Source: Cristatella mucedo (Eukaryota > Bryozoa > Phylactolaemata > Cristatellidae). Taken from it: a stretch of DNA of 64,000 nt. This document shows positions 23,501 through 34,702 of the stretch, piece by piece. The notes under the pieces are model-generated. The model was not told the origin of the DNA and did no database searches. It saw only the letters and a list, made by a program, of their open reading frames with translations. The stretch spans positions 2,100,001-2,164,000 of the forward strand of contig WPIO01000035.1 of NCBI GenBank assembly GCA_009760855.2. Direction: 5' to 3'. Numbering within the stretch: the first letter of the stretch is position 1; each line of letters opens with the position of its first letter. Made by a program: the position numbers and the translations under genes.

Positions 23501-24747
23501 GTATTTTTCTGTGCACGACTGCTCCCACACAAACATAATACAGTTTATGATGCAAAGGCAATGGTCAGCAAAACCGCCTGACTGGACCCCAAAGCATGAC
23601 AGTGAAGCAATAGCCACAGTTGGCCTAAACATGGAGTTTGGCCTAAATCAGTAGCCGATCATGTTATTTTGATTCGGTATCAGTGAATCTAGCCAAAGCA
23701 GAGAAGACAACCCAGAAGCTTTTAGCCACTATGCCTGGCCAGATAAGAGAGTTCATGGAGAATCATAGTATGACAAGGTCTCATTGAAGGCTACATTCAA
23801 AGCACCATACTGGCTTCTTTGGGTTGTCAGTACATATTTTCGCGAGGTTCGTGCAAGTTCAGAGGGCGTGACATCATTAACAATCCTATTATTACCCAAA
23901 AAGAGTAATAGCCACAACACCTGCAGCTGAACTGTATTATTTTAAGACGGTGTATCCATGTGCATTACAGTGAACCAGCACTGTTCTGAAGTGCCTTTGC
24001 AGGCTCCTGCGAGCATAATATGTACATACCTACCGCCAAGGCAAAGGCAAATTTAGTGACCTTGACACAATTTTAGTATATGCATGCTTAGCCTGGTCTA
24101 GGCATGGCTATCCGCGTGGGCATGATAATGAGGTAGAGGCTTTATAATGACCATGGTGCTCGACTGTGGTCGACATAGATGGGTTCACATTGCAGCTTCT
24201 CAGTATCATAATCCGTCTTTCGAGGCAACGGCATTCACCATACCTTCTAAACCAGCAGCCTAAAATTATTAGAGCCCTCCTACTGGTGTGGCATCTGACT
24301 TACTTTCAGGAGGGAAATGGCCCCTTATGTTAATGTTATACTTAAGCCATTCAACCAACTCTAAATTGTATATCTGTCTGCACATCTCTGTACTTTATGC
24401 AGTCATTTGTAATGCAGTCTCGGGAGTAGTCGGTTAGTAGTGCTCTTTTCTACTGTGGATGCAAGCCTTCTTCCTATTTAACTAAGCCAGTGTGTTTGGC
24501 ACAATAAAGCCAACCACCAATTTTTGCCAAGAAGCGTTAATCCAAATGGTTATGACATTTATACTTCTGTGTTTAGCCGTTCCTTAGGATGGTCCTAGGT
24601 CACGCTTAGGCATCTTTGCATTACTGTGATGACAGCACTGAACAGTTTTTTTACTTTATAAAATTCCTGACATTACTTGACTTTAGTTAAATTTTATTTT
24701 AAAAGTACCATTTCCTTTTAAACTGCAAAAGAATATTTCACATCAAT
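20578..24747. other. Long interval of moderately GC-rich, unrecognised sequence
   Basis: About 4 kb with mid GC content and several 80-110 codon frames in different phases (22043-22330, 22411-22683 minus, 22797-23096 minus, 23266-23538, 23300-23632 minus). None has splice support or a family I can defend, and stops break any longer collinear reading. It may be an old transposon or retrocopy. Faint Argonaute-like words were noticed and rejected. Confidence 0.3.
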
Positions 24748-24849
24748 GTGAACAGATGCACACAAATCCTTCTTACTCACTATGCAACAATATCAGCTTC
24801 AGCAATTCCATTTTTAAGGCTCCAGAGAGATAACGCAGCGTCATCAACA

Positions 24850-24919
24850 ATGGCATCTATTTGGATTTTCACTTCGGCATTTGTAGAACTTAGCCTTTGC
24901 TTGCTTCCGAACCTACAAG
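24850..24919 (+). CDS. Candidate signal-peptide exon with phase-1 donor
   Basis: An ATG at 24850 starts MASIWIFTSAFVELSLCLLP (first 20 residues), a short polar start followed by a hydrophobic core as in secretory signal peptides. The frame runs to CTA CAA G and then GTAATC, a fair 5' splice site leaving one base of a codon (phase 1). The same frame is open upstream to 24748, so the initiator is uncertain. Phase 1 after a signal peptide matches the phase 1 entry of the transmembrane exons at 3590 and 57879, so this could be the first coding exon of the right-hand gene, 33 kb upstream. That link is speculative, as no middle exons were identified. Confidence 0.25.
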
Positions 24920-25600
24920 GTAATCGCTCATAGTAATGCATAAGGAGAAAGGCCTGTGCTTTAAATGTGTACTTAAGTTTAGGCAATAGCCATTGCATGC
25001 CCCTTGGAACTAACTTCGTTAAATATTTCAAATTATGTTTCGCCTCATTGTGTAGGGACGCCATAATTGGAGGAAAAACGGTGCCTACTTTTCTGCATCA
25101 AGTAAGCTCAGTTTGAATATACAAATATAATAAGATCGTTGAAACTCCCCTGGCTAATAAAGCTCGTACTCAATAGTAAAAAACAAGTCATCTACATGGT
25201 TTTCATTTTATTTATCGAAATAAACTAACTGATTTTGGCTCAAGTCCTAAACTGCGGGTTGTTGCATTTGTTTGGTTTGGGAACAGCAAGTGCAGACAAG
25301 AGCTTAATTTTTTTTGCCTTATATTAAATTAAAAAATATGTTTAAGAAACTGTTTAAATGGGCATGTATTTTCAGAATTTAATCAGCACCTTTCTTAAAT
25401 ATAATTGTTTAGTGCTGGCTTTGTGACATTTATGACAACTCGATTGCCAGATAACCTCTTATTTCGTAGATACTCAAATGGTTGTAAGCTTAAGGTTCAT
25501 CTATACGAGCTAGAGCCTGTCAACTAGATGCTGAAATTTTACGAATACTTTTTCGGCCGCTATAGATAACTAACAACAATTAGATGCAATTGACTATCCC
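24920..25600. other. Interval with no supported feature
   Basis: AT-rich sequence. It would be intron if the exon ending at 24919 is real. Confidence 0.25.
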
Positions 25601-25837
25601 ATGATTTTTGAAGAAGGTGTAGCCCAGTTGCTCACCCTAAAATCCGGATTCAGCAGAACCAGCTTCTGTAGGTTGATGAGCCAGCCAGAGAGTAGCAGCA
25701 GACTCGGTGACCGAGAGCTTGCCTGTCAGCTGGATTTATATTGGCGCTTAGTTGACGAAATACAGTCGGCACATACTACAACCGGCTGGCATTCGGGCTT
25801 TCCCCTTGTTAATATGGAGCTGGGCAACTTTGAATAA
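25601..25837 (+). CDS. Unassigned 78-codon open frame
   Basis: Runs from ATG to TAA in a locally GC-richer patch with natural-looking composition, including GDRELACQLDLYWRLVDEI and a Trp/Gly/Pro-containing end (GWHSGFPLVNMELG). It has no signal peptide, membrane helix or recognisable motif. It lies upstream of a LINE C-terminal remnant at 26160-26320, so it may be transposon-derived. It could also be chance. Confidence 0.2.
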   Translation: MIFEEGVAQLLTLKSGFSRTSFCRLMSQPESSSRLGDRELACQLDLYWRLVDEIQSAHTTTGWHSGFPLVNMELGNFE

Positions 25838-26159
25838 GTGCCTACTTGCATCGTGTAGCAGTACTTTCGCTAGCTAACAGCAGGGGATTGCTCAGCTGAC
25901 TTTTTTGAACTGATAGGCTTGCACTGGATAAATTTGTGGATTGAGTCTGGGTTGAAACAACCTATGACTCTGCTGACTGATGCTAGGGTTATTGGTGGTG
26001 CTAGGCGTGTGGATCTGCAGTGTGCTTGGTGACATCTGAGTCCCGATATAAAGGAGGATGGTGAACTCAAAGCTCTTTACCCACAGCCTTCACTTTGGCT
26101 TCAAACATCTGACCAATTTGTGTTGCATTTTTAAATGAAAAGTTTGGTAATTATTGGAA
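25838..26159. other. Interval with no supported feature
   Basis: Continues the GC-richer patch. A 66-codon minus-strand frame is open at 25870-26070 without motif. Confidence 0.2.
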
Positions 26160-26320
26160 TAGATCATTGCTTACGAAGACTAAAAGAACCAGGGCCGTTA
26201 AAGCCTTGCAGTAACTTCTGGGAGAGAAAGCCTTTCAGCCCACCGAGAAGGAGTCCCGCTTTGCAAGAGTGAGTAATAGAAAGTCAGTTAAAAACCTGGC
26301 TTTTTAGCATATGTAATAAA
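26160..26320 (+). mobile_element. LINE C-terminal fragment (third family or diverged B)
   Basis: The reading frame gives WERKPFSPPRRSPALQE, a stop, then SQLKTWLFS. This corresponds to the GERAFSVAAPRLWNSLP ... LKTxLF end of CR1/L2/jockey-type polyproteins. It differs from the family A (PKAWNFLP) and family B (AGPRLWNS) versions. Confidence 0.45.
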
Positions 26321-27159
26321 TGAAGATTTAATCCTCTTATTAGTCCATTTAGTTCCACTGAGCAAGTTTTTTGTTCATATTGTTATCAGTATTACTTCGG
26401 CAATTTTCATGTTGACATTTTATTTGTTCAAGTTAAGGGCTTGCTTAGTTATGGGAACAAGACGTGAGTCAGACTGACTATTGCAGGGTTCCAGTAGTGA
26501 CATCCCGGGCTCAGGGTATGATCAGGGTCTGGGTAGGGAGCTGAGGTCGGAATAGAGTTTATTGGCTAAGTTTCCTGAGAAGGGCAGCGGATAGTGTCAA
26601 CAATAATAGGAATACGGCAGTTATAAAATAAATGTGCGAAAAATTCCTTCACACAAGCTGCAGAAGTACAGTGTCAACTGATATTGAGAAGTAGGCTTCA
26701 GCAGGTTAGTTTTCGATGCAAATGAAGCAGAACTGAGAATGCTGCAACGACACAAGTGAATCGTGCAACACATATTACTTCTCTTAGCTAGTTTTACTTG
26801 GCAAACACACAAAGTACATTCTTAGATAGCGGAATCAACAGGATCCAGGAAACTACCTTTTCTATTTCCATGCCCAATTTTTGCAGTCTTCCAGCACTGC
26901 TCCTTAAGTTAGCTTATGGTGGTCATACCATACTAGACCTTAATGGAAATGTAATGCTATATAGTTCAGCAGTGTTACACTTTTATGGCAGATATAATCG
27001 ATTTCAGAGAGCAGCCATTTAGTATGGTTAGTCTAAGCATCCAGAAAATTGTTTTTTTCTAGTGTTGTTTTACTTTGACAATGCTAGTAATTTCTGTACA
27101 CCGTCTGGGAGTTGATGTCCTTAGTACTAGAACAATCAGTACTAACATCAGCAACGATG
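26321..27159. other. Interval with no supported feature
   Basis: Mixed-composition sequence. Frames at 26621-26812 (minus) and 26798-27022 (plus) are short and unrecognised. Confidence 0.25.
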
Positions 27160-27287
27160 TTCGTTCAAGCATGATAGTACTCACCATTCATTTTCGTTTC
27201 CCTTTTCAGCAAATGTAAAGCGCCTTGAAAGAGATTGCGTTCTCTGAGGGCGCTTTATTAAGTGCATTATTTATATTATTATCTGTC
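27160..27287 (+). mobile_element. LINE family A 3' tail
   Basis: CACCATTCATTTTCGTTTCC, a CAGCAAATGTAAAGCGCC run, then the best-preserved hairpin in the window: AGAGA TTGCGT TCTCT inside AGCGCC/GGCGCT. It ends TTATTAAGTGCATTATTTAT. The leading CACCATTCAT...CGTTTCCCTT is also found (reversed) at 50825-50850, so these two are the same subfamily. Confidence 0.85.
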
Positions 27288-28129
27288 AGTAATGTCAATA
27301 ATTCATCTCTTGTCTTTATTATTTGTGGTGCAACAGCTGCTTATTTAGGCTTATAACTGCTACTTTTTCACATTCCCAATAGCTGCAGTATTTGTTCTAA
27401 GAAATTTCGTATATATTCTTTGGCGAGTATCTGCAACTGATTGCCACTATTGCTGTGTGAAGGCTTGATGTATTATCTGTTTGCTATTAAATGCTATTCT
27501 AACAAAGATCCTTGTTTTACCAAGAAACCCAATCACATAAAGCGCACCGAACCAGAGGGGTGGCTAAAACAGAGACTGTCTTAAAAGGGTGTGGAATGAA
27601 TCTCAGCATGACTCCAGAAGTGGGGCTGATCCTAGACGCAGCAGGCTCACTCACTTGTGACTATTCAAACATAATAATCTTGTCTAAAATTGTTAGGACT
27701 AAAATTTGATATTTTCTTTGGAAAATTATATCCCTTACTCTTTGAACATTGTTTAAGGAAGCTGCTTTACTACTAATGGTTTTAGGATACACTTTAATTC
27801 AGCATACTCAGTTGCCATAATTATCGTTACCTGATGTGGCAGGCATGGAATGCATGAAAGATGCGTGACTCCCTGTTTCCCACATCTATCAGTATCTCTG
27901 CAATCGTAGAGAGTTGTTTTTGGGCCCGAAAAAAATTTCCGAGACCTTTTCTTACTCATGAAGCATGTTAGTTAATGTACATCTGTCTGTAGCTGAACAA
28001 AGCTATACGTATAAGTTGGTGTTACACAGAAGAATCTTCTTTAGCATACTCAAAGCTTGCCTGGCTTTCGGTAAGCTTACCCTAGCCAACAGAATTCGTC
28101 TCACGAAAAGAAGAGAAATTTAAAGCGTA
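27288..28129. other. Interval with no supported feature
   Basis: AT-rich sequence. Short frames at 27512-27709 (plus) and 27753-27959 (minus) show no motif. Confidence 0.25.
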
Positions 28130-29640
28130 GAAAAGTCAGGAAGATGGGAGAGGAAGTGAATAAGATTAAAGTATTAGGTCATGATAGCTACAAGGTATGA
28201 GCCACATTTGGCAGTAAGAGAATGGATGTCGATGCCCAATATCGTTATAGTGAGTTCCACAGTCAAGGACCTGCAAGTCATAGCCTACTAGTGCTAACGG
28301 TCTTTCAGCACATGAATGGAGCACGTAATTTATGTGGTGCAAAGAGGATCTGAGGGCAAGAGGATAGGGATACGGGTGTAGAAGTACAGATAGTTGTTAA
28401 GGAGCCAAAAAACGGCAGGCCTAGTGATTCAGAGCAATAACTTGGCTCATTATCCAATCATCAGCCAGGTGCTGTCTCATCTCCTTCACCAAAGGCTAGA
28501 TAGAACGAGATGCATAGGCTTAGTAACATTTTTTGGTAGCCCTGACATTAGAACATTGCATTAGTTCAGCGGAAACAGAAATAGCAGGTTGTTAAATTAG
28601 CAAAAATCCTCCATCATAGATAGTAGCTAATATTACACAGGCATCAAACATGGTGGCTTGCTGTTGAATCAGTTTTCCTAATGAAGTGTTCAAAATTTTG
28701 ACTGATATCAAAGAATACACCTAAATTCCAATTACACTTAATCCAAACGACACACTACAACCTCACAATAAGGAATGAGAAGTTTGCCAGTCAAGCCGCG
28801 AGCATGGGATTTCCAATCAGTAGAAGCTAGCTTTATTCTGCTAAAGTAGTGGAAATATGCCGACATCCAGCATCGAATGCCTGCAAGCCAACGATTCGGT
28901 ACTCCAGCCACTGCAGTGGATTATGAGGGTTTGAAATGACAAATACGGATGAGTATGTGACGTAGACATGGTAGCTCATCACGTGGCTTGAATATCACAT
29001 TTCTCTAAGGTGTCGAATAAATAGAATAGAAATAAAATAGCAGCTAAGGACCAAGAATAAACTTTTGCTAAACTTAACAGGTGATTGGTCTGCTCGATAA
29101 AACTTTGACCGTATCGAGACACAGATTCAACGGAGTGAGATAACTAAGACTTGAGCAGTGCCAATGCCACCTCTCCCAGACTGGCATTTCTTCTCACATT
29201 TTCTAATTAGATAGCGTGTTCTTTAGTGTTTATTGACCGGATTGATCCAGCAGAGCAGGCTCAGGAACATATCTTTAATTACTGCCACTTAGAATGCTAT
29301 TGTTCAAGTGGATGAGATCAGCTTCAACAGAGTTGAGTCACTTTTTTAGTATTGTTGTATCTGACAGTTTAATGTACTAAGAAATGTCTACGAGCAGTTC
29401 ATTAGATTAGATTAGCGATTATCTTGGAGAGAAAAGGAAAAGTGAAACTGAGTGGTAATTTTCTGCGAACTCTGAATCAAATCCAGGCTTTTAAATTTTG
29501 ATCTAATAATATTCAGTTTGAAAGACTTTTGAAAAACGCATTACCTAGAGAAACATTAAGAACCTTGGGTGTGGCTGTGATATGTCTGCCACCGAAGATC
29601 GGGAGGAGGGGAAGTATTGAGTCTTCAGGAAGCACGCTAT
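28130..29640 (-). mobile_element. LINE family B, long decayed copy
   Basis: The C-terminal block is visible near 28240-28300 (plus-strand GTGAGTTCCACAGTCAAGG and ACCTGCAAGTCATAGCC; compare 32460-32510). At the far end, 29430-29500 (AAGTGAAACTGAGTGGTAAT, ATCCAGGCTTTTAA) parallels 8295-8350, the pre-core reverse transcriptase block, where the minus strand reads NYHSVSLFLF in place of NYRPVSxLxF. The order is right for one minus-strand element of ~1.5 kb. The middle is too eroded to align by eye and may contain insertions. Confidence 0.4.
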
Positions 29641-30144
29641 TCTTGCTATACTCTCTTTAGGTAACTAATCCTCTCACTTGAAGCTTAGAAAATCTCTTGA
29701 GGAAGATGCAAGTTAGTATCTCAATACATGCTTTAGTTTCAGGTGGCTTCACGACGGCACGAAAGTGTGCCGGTCTTTCAATGAAAACATAGGGTAACTT
29801 ACAGGCAGAATCCTTACTATCCATGGATTGAGACCTCACGGGATTGCCAAGCAAAGAATTCAGTGTCTCGCAATATCTTTGAGATCTGACTGGCAGAATT
29901 TTGGTCTTCTTGTGAAAAGATAACGCTATTTTTTATAGATATTTTGAGCGTAGTTTCGGAGGAAGTCTTTAAAAATCGGCTAAATTAGAGTCGCATTCAA
30001 GACTTCTTCGAGATGCATTCAAGCCTTAATTTTACATATCACATCTTCATTGTATATAGAAAGAAATATCCACCACTTTGTACATGGACTGAATTTTTGG
30101 GAGTGCGCTAGTCGATGAAATTTCTTTCAGTTCTCTTTTTATTG
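29641..30144. other. Interval with no supported feature
   Basis: May hold the 5' continuation of the family B copy. Nothing could be aligned. Confidence 0.25.
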
Positions 30145-30240
30145 CATTTGGCAATACAGAATTGCCCATTGTAGGATTTGAACCCGGGACCTCATTTAGA
30201 GCACTTTACCTCCGTGACTATCACGACTCACCAGTTGCGG
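30145..30240 (-). mobile_element. tRNA-like SINE remnant (type 2)
   Basis: On the minus strand: GGTGAGTCGTGATAGTCACG, GAGGTAAAGTGCTC (A-box-like region), then CCCGGGTTCAAATCCTACAA, whose GGTTCAAATCC is an excellent pol III B box, about 30 bp downstream. A tail with AATAAAAAG follows. No intact cloverleaf acceptor pairing was found, so this is a SINE or decayed tRNA rather than a functional tRNA gene. Confidence 0.55.
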
Positions 30241-30494
30241 ATCGTTAAGAAGACTACCTCAACTGCAAGCAAAATTGTTCGGTATTGTTCTCAGACCAGG
30301 GGCTTTTTTACAGCAGTGGCTTGCTAAAAATTAAACTAGCTCTCTGCTAATGCATCGGCTAGATGATTGCAATTATATTTTGGATGAGCTGTGGAAATAA
30401 GCCCCGTGGCCCTACTCTGCTAGTGAAGAATGCGGTTTCAAGGCTATTTAATGAACTTTAGAGGTTCGACTATATACGTTATTTCCTGAAAGGT

Positions 30495-31012
30495 CTTCTG
30501 TGGCTTCCTTTTGATCAACGGATACAGATTTGAATTTGTACACTGACCCAAAACTCAAACCGCGGATCGGCAGACCCATGCCTTGCTGAACTGATGCACC
30601 AGGCTCCTTACTCGCGTGCCCTCAGCTCTCCTATGGACAATTAATTAGCTTCTCTAATTCGCCACTTAAAGACCGCTGGTAACAGGTTTTGCTTTGAAGG
30701 TTCTAGGCTGCGGTACTCACGTCCAAAACTCTTAAGCAACGACATCTCCCCTCCTGCTACCGACTAATGGGCACATCACTTCCAGCCGTCCTGAGCTGCT
30801 CCTTTCCTGCTAATCACTACTTCAACTGCTCTCCTGATGCAGCTCTGCGGTTCTCACCTTCTCTGTTTTGTGGGAGTTGGCAACCGACTGCACACCGAAA
30901 GATAACTGGGCTTCCAGTGAGCTCTAAAGAAACTCGTCTGAGTAACAACGTATTAGTCTTTGTCTCTTTATTGAGTTACAGAATGAGATATAATACACGT
31001 TACATTACATAA
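30495..31012 (+). pseudogene. LINE family B C-terminal region and 3' end
   Basis: LWLPFDQRI is encoded near 30501, the LHWLPVxxRI equivalent. A GNRFCFEGSRLRYSRPKLLS stretch follows near 30678-30737, the GDRSFSVAGPRLWNSLP equivalent with decay. Downstream sequence parallels 55260-55500 (CTCTCCTGATGCAGCTCTGC / CTCTCCTAACTTGTGCTACG; TTGAGTTACAGAATGAG / GGGTTACTGACAGAATC; ACGTTACATTACATAAG / TCATTACATTACATTAG). Several stops make it inactive. Confidence 0.6.
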
Positions 31013-32164
31013 GGAGACCTGCATAGCAAGCAGACGAAAAACATGACGGTAACAATTTATTTTAAGTTTCGACACTGGAATAATCAAATGGTGCACTGAT
31101 CCTAAAACTAAACATGAACTGTAAACAAAATGGTCAACTGGCATAAAATGTCATTGGTGCAGACATTCCTTTTGATCACGAGATCCTGAACACGATGACT
31201 GATACTAGTGGTATGAGTAACGCTGGGCCAAGCCACATTTTTCCATACATTCCAGAAAGGAGTATAGTTTAAGGCTACTATTGTCGTCAACGAGAATTCT
31301 GTAGTATCACGCAATCAGTAAAGGCATGCCACAATTTACTCGGGAATTCTTGAAACTCCTCCATAAACTATGTTAGACAGCCAAAAAGAGATCGTTAATT
31401 AAATCCCAGCTGTGAGAGACGTGGCTTTCGATTGGGAAACTGACAGCAACTAATTGAAGGGCCGTGCAAAAAACTGCGGAATTTGAATGCAAGCGCTTAC
31501 CGAACAATGAAATAATTCGATACCAGCAATGTCAGGCAGTATGGACTAAAAAAATGAGAACCTGGAAGTGGTGGTTTCAGATACCTCGCCACCAGATGGT
31601 CGTTCGTCATCCTGGTTCTGATCAGCCAAAATTCATCGGGCTTGGCTTGAACTATCAAGTCACTCAATTTAGTAGTATTTAGTGACTATTACTTATTTAT
31701 TCATTATTTGTTTGCCGTTTTTTTGTTATTAATAATAATTATTTTTTTAATCCATAAAAATTAGCAATCCAGCTTTGAGAAAGCGGGATTTAACAGGTGC
31801 AATACAATTAGCTGTCTAGCACCTCAGGGCTGCTGATTAGTAGAATTGAGGCTTCGGTGAACATGTATAGCAGCTGCTGGCACGGACTTCAGGTCCTGTG
31901 ACCTGTCTACTCTATGGCTATTGTACCTGAATGCAATCGCTCTTCTGAAGCAGCGGCCTGGCCGTCAGTGAGTCTAGTGCTGAGCATGAGCTCTTGTAAG
32001 TGTGTTCCCATGTCTGCGGGAAGTCACCTGCTATTGTAGGCCGCAAAATACAGGCTAGTGTCGTGCTTTTACTACTACAGTTTTTCTACTAGCACAGAGC
32101 ACAGAATGTCAAGCACTGTGGTTTTATTCGTAGGCGGCCAGTTAGTTTCAGGTCTCTGCCAATT
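31013..32164. other. Interval with no supported feature
   Basis: A 72-codon frame at 31464-31682 contains RTWKWWFQIPRHQMVV, but has no splice support or recognised family. The rest is unassigned, including AT-rich sequence at 31680-31760. Confidence 0.25.
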
Positions 32165-32560
32165 TGTATGTAATATAATGTATCTCAGTCCGTAACTCCG
32201 TGAAAACACGATGACTCAGTGGGTTTTACGAAGGAGAGTTTGGTTTAGTCCACTCACAACCTAAGAGGCTTTCGGTGTGCATTCAGCATTCAACAGATTT
32301 CATTTCACCCAACAAAGAAAAAGTGGGAAGCATAGCAGAGCTGGGCAAGCAGTTGAGATAATCATTTGCATGTGAAGCAGCAGCTGAGGACCGCTTGAAA
32401 TGGTGTGCTATAAGTCGGCATTGGGAGATTGCTTTTCATTGCGTAAGAATCGTGTAAGTGAGCTCCACAGTCTAGGGCCTGCAGAGCGAAAGCTTCTGTA
32501 GCCAACCGTCTTTAAGCGGAGAAATGGAACACTTGTGTTGCAAACCAAACCAGTGATGGT
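32165..32560 (-). mobile_element. LINE family B 3' UTR and C-terminal end
   Basis: Plus-strand sequence from TAATGTATCTCAGTC through GAAGCATAGCAGAGC to GTGAGCTCCACAGTCTAGGG, CCTGCAGAGCGAAAGC and TTCTGTAGCCAACCGTC is the reverse complement of the 55190-55500 region. There AGTTGGCGACAGAAGCGC and TCTGCAGGTCCTAGGC encode the AGPRLWNS block. This is the clearest minus-strand family B copy and serves as reference for those at 1, 6275, 8425 and 28130. Confidence 0.6.
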
Positions 32561-32597
32561 TTGATGGTTGAGGCAACAGGACCAGCCTAACTATAAG

Positions 32598-32885
32598 ATC
32601 GACTCTCCCACCATGCTAAGCAGTGTACCACCCACTTTTCTAAATCTAATCGTATACCTTTTATTCATACGAACTTAAATCTTATAGAGACCGCATTTTT
32701 TGTTTGCCTGCTCCAAAAGCGTGGAAATTAATTCAGATAGATTATATTATGTCTAGACGATATTTAAACACAAGTTAAAAAGCATCTATATATCCCCGCA
32801 TTTAGTGGGTCTATGAAATCCGTCATTAGTATGCTTATGGGTGCTGAAACTGTGCTTGCTGTTATCAACCATATTTTGTATGCAA
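32598..32885 (+). pseudogene. LINE family A C-terminal fragment
   Basis: CTCTCCCACCATGCTAAGCA then GTGTACCACCCACTTTTC matches 12480-12515, followed by the SFGDRAF...APKAW region (GCTCCAAAAGCGTGGAAATT) and the 3' UTR words GCATTTAGTGGGTCTATG and GCTTATGGGTGCTGA. It lacks the final hairpin tail. Confidence 0.7.
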
Positions 32886-33035
32886 CTGTCTGAGAGCACA
32901 AATGAATCACATGAAAGAAAAAGCAAAGCTGGCAGTCTCCTTTACTGCGTTTTGAACTTCAACTTGTTTGGCTCTTTTGCCATTTTGGTACGGCACCTTA
33001 AGAAATATTGACTGCGTTCAGTAACGACTGCAGGA

Positions 33036-33300
33036 TTCAAAGATAACACTTAAAGAGACCTCTTGTGACATCCACTCTCTTCAGATTGAGCTTTTGAAAC
33101 TGTGAGAAGATCTCTGCCAATAATCGCTAATAGATCCTAAAAGGGAATGTAAACTGTGGATAGTTGCAGTTGAACAAAGAATCCGGCGATGGACACAGAT
33201 GATTGGAGAATTGTCTCAAGATGTTGGTCTCACAGCTGATGATATTGCCAGGCTAATGAAGGACAGCATAGATTATCTACAAAGAGAAATTTCAAGTTAA
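33036..33300 (+). pseudogene. Coding-like stretch with two in-frame stops, unknown protein
   Basis: One frame reads through from a possible acceptor (GACTGCAG before 33036) to TAA at about 33298. It is interrupted only by a TGA near 33107 and a TAA near 33128. The last ~58 codons are unbroken and strongly protein-like: PKRECKLWIVAVEQRIRRW, then TQMIGELSQDVGLTADDIAR and LMKDSIDYLQREISS. This is an amphipathic, charged helical segment. I do not recognise a family. Readings include a decayed retrocopy, or a true terminal exon whose acceptor is the later CTAATAG just before 33141 (which would also be phase 1). No AATAAA is near the stop. Confidence 0.35.
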
Positions 33301-34702
33301 TTTTTCTCGGGTCATATATTCTTATGCTAAATTTGGTTTCTTATTGGAGATTTAGAAGCTTTTAAGGACAATTGACCATATCAGACTCCACCAGAGTTTC
33401 TAAATCTTGGAGATCACAAATGTTCAGACGTTGACGAAACAGCTTTAAAACCAATTATGTGACTTTACAGTTCTTCTTACCACGCATCACGACTAAGCTG
33501 CTGAAGACACCGCAAGAACTCACATCTTTCATCTTCAGCTATGGTGAAGGAGTTTTCTCCAATTTTAGAGTGGCTTTGAAGGTTCTTCCCACCGTAAAAA
33601 GTAGCCAAATTGTGACCATTCTTTTAGCAAGATAAACATATGCCTACCTTTCCTGAGAACGCCGAAGGTTTATGATCGACTCTAATTTGGCCTTTTTGAG
33701 CATAGACTAACGACCATCGGAAAACATTCACTTTCGAACTGCGATAGACCAGTTTGCCACGTTCAAGGCCACAACAAGTCCTTAAGTTAAAGCTGCAATA
33801 GTTACTTTATATATGCACTATAGTTGTGTATGTATTGATTTACAGACCAACCTATATCAGCGTACATTACCATATCTATTGATAAAAGTCTTGAAGGTGC
33901 TTGTGAGCGGTGTAGGTTTCTAAGCGGTGATCTTCCTGGAAGTTGTTCTGCCGCTATATAAATGAAGACGTTAAATCAGCTTAGAATTATATATACCATT
34001 AATTAATTAACTTCGTGTAAGATAAAAATATAATAGAATTAATACAAATCTTGAATTGCAGCTGCATTAGACTCCTTTGGCATGCGACACCATAGAAGCC
34101 AAACCAATTTTTCAGCCGTTAAAAAAAGGACTGTTAAATACTCGAAGCTTCATATATTAGTAGTCATATTTCTACCCATTATTTTTACCAACTGGTGATA
34201 TGATGATCTTTCAATAACTTTGACCAACAAACATTTACTGCAGTGATTTTCAATAACGTTGTATGTGATAATATAGCGAGACCTTGTTATCTTTTGCGTG
34301 TTCATTCAATGGTTATGCTAGAGCCCAAATTATTTTGTTTAACGAACTTGAATTATGCCCCCAATAAAACTGAGCATTCGTTAACAACCTCCAACTGTTA
34401 AGATTTCTTTAGAGCTACGCAGACAGATTTGAAATATTAGGTTTGCAATTAAAAATAGATGGATGCAATATTTACTGGTCGGTCCAAGCTCAAAGAAATT
34501 AAATGACTCTTGACGACGTAAGAAGCAGCCTCCAAGAAAATTAAAAAGAGACTCACTTTTAATGAACTGAAGTTGGATACGAACGTGAACACTTATCCTA
34601 CTGAGTAACAAAATTGAGTATTGCTAAAATATTAGGTTGGTTTCACACTTTCTTTATGGATTCCACACATTGTTATAGGAGCCCACAAATGAGCCTTTTA
34701 GA
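33301..34702. other. Interval with no supported feature
   Basis: AT-rich. A 76-codon minus-strand frame at 34381-34611 has no motif. No repeat recognised. Confidence 0.3.

Noticed and set aside
22043-24100. Scattered Argonaute/Piwi-like words in plus-strand translations (for example RPGG, MPGQIREFM, LTILLLPKK, VPLQAPAS) in roughly the expected order.
   Set aside because: Each match is short, needs a different frame, and no catalytic or PAZ motif is recognisable. Flexible reading of 2 kb can produce such a series by chance. A frameshift-tolerant HMM search with Argonaute/Piwi profiles would decide.
30145-30240. Functional tRNA gene on the minus strand.
   Set aside because: A good B box is present, but acceptor and D-stem pairing could not be made, and the AATAAAAAG tail fits a SINE.
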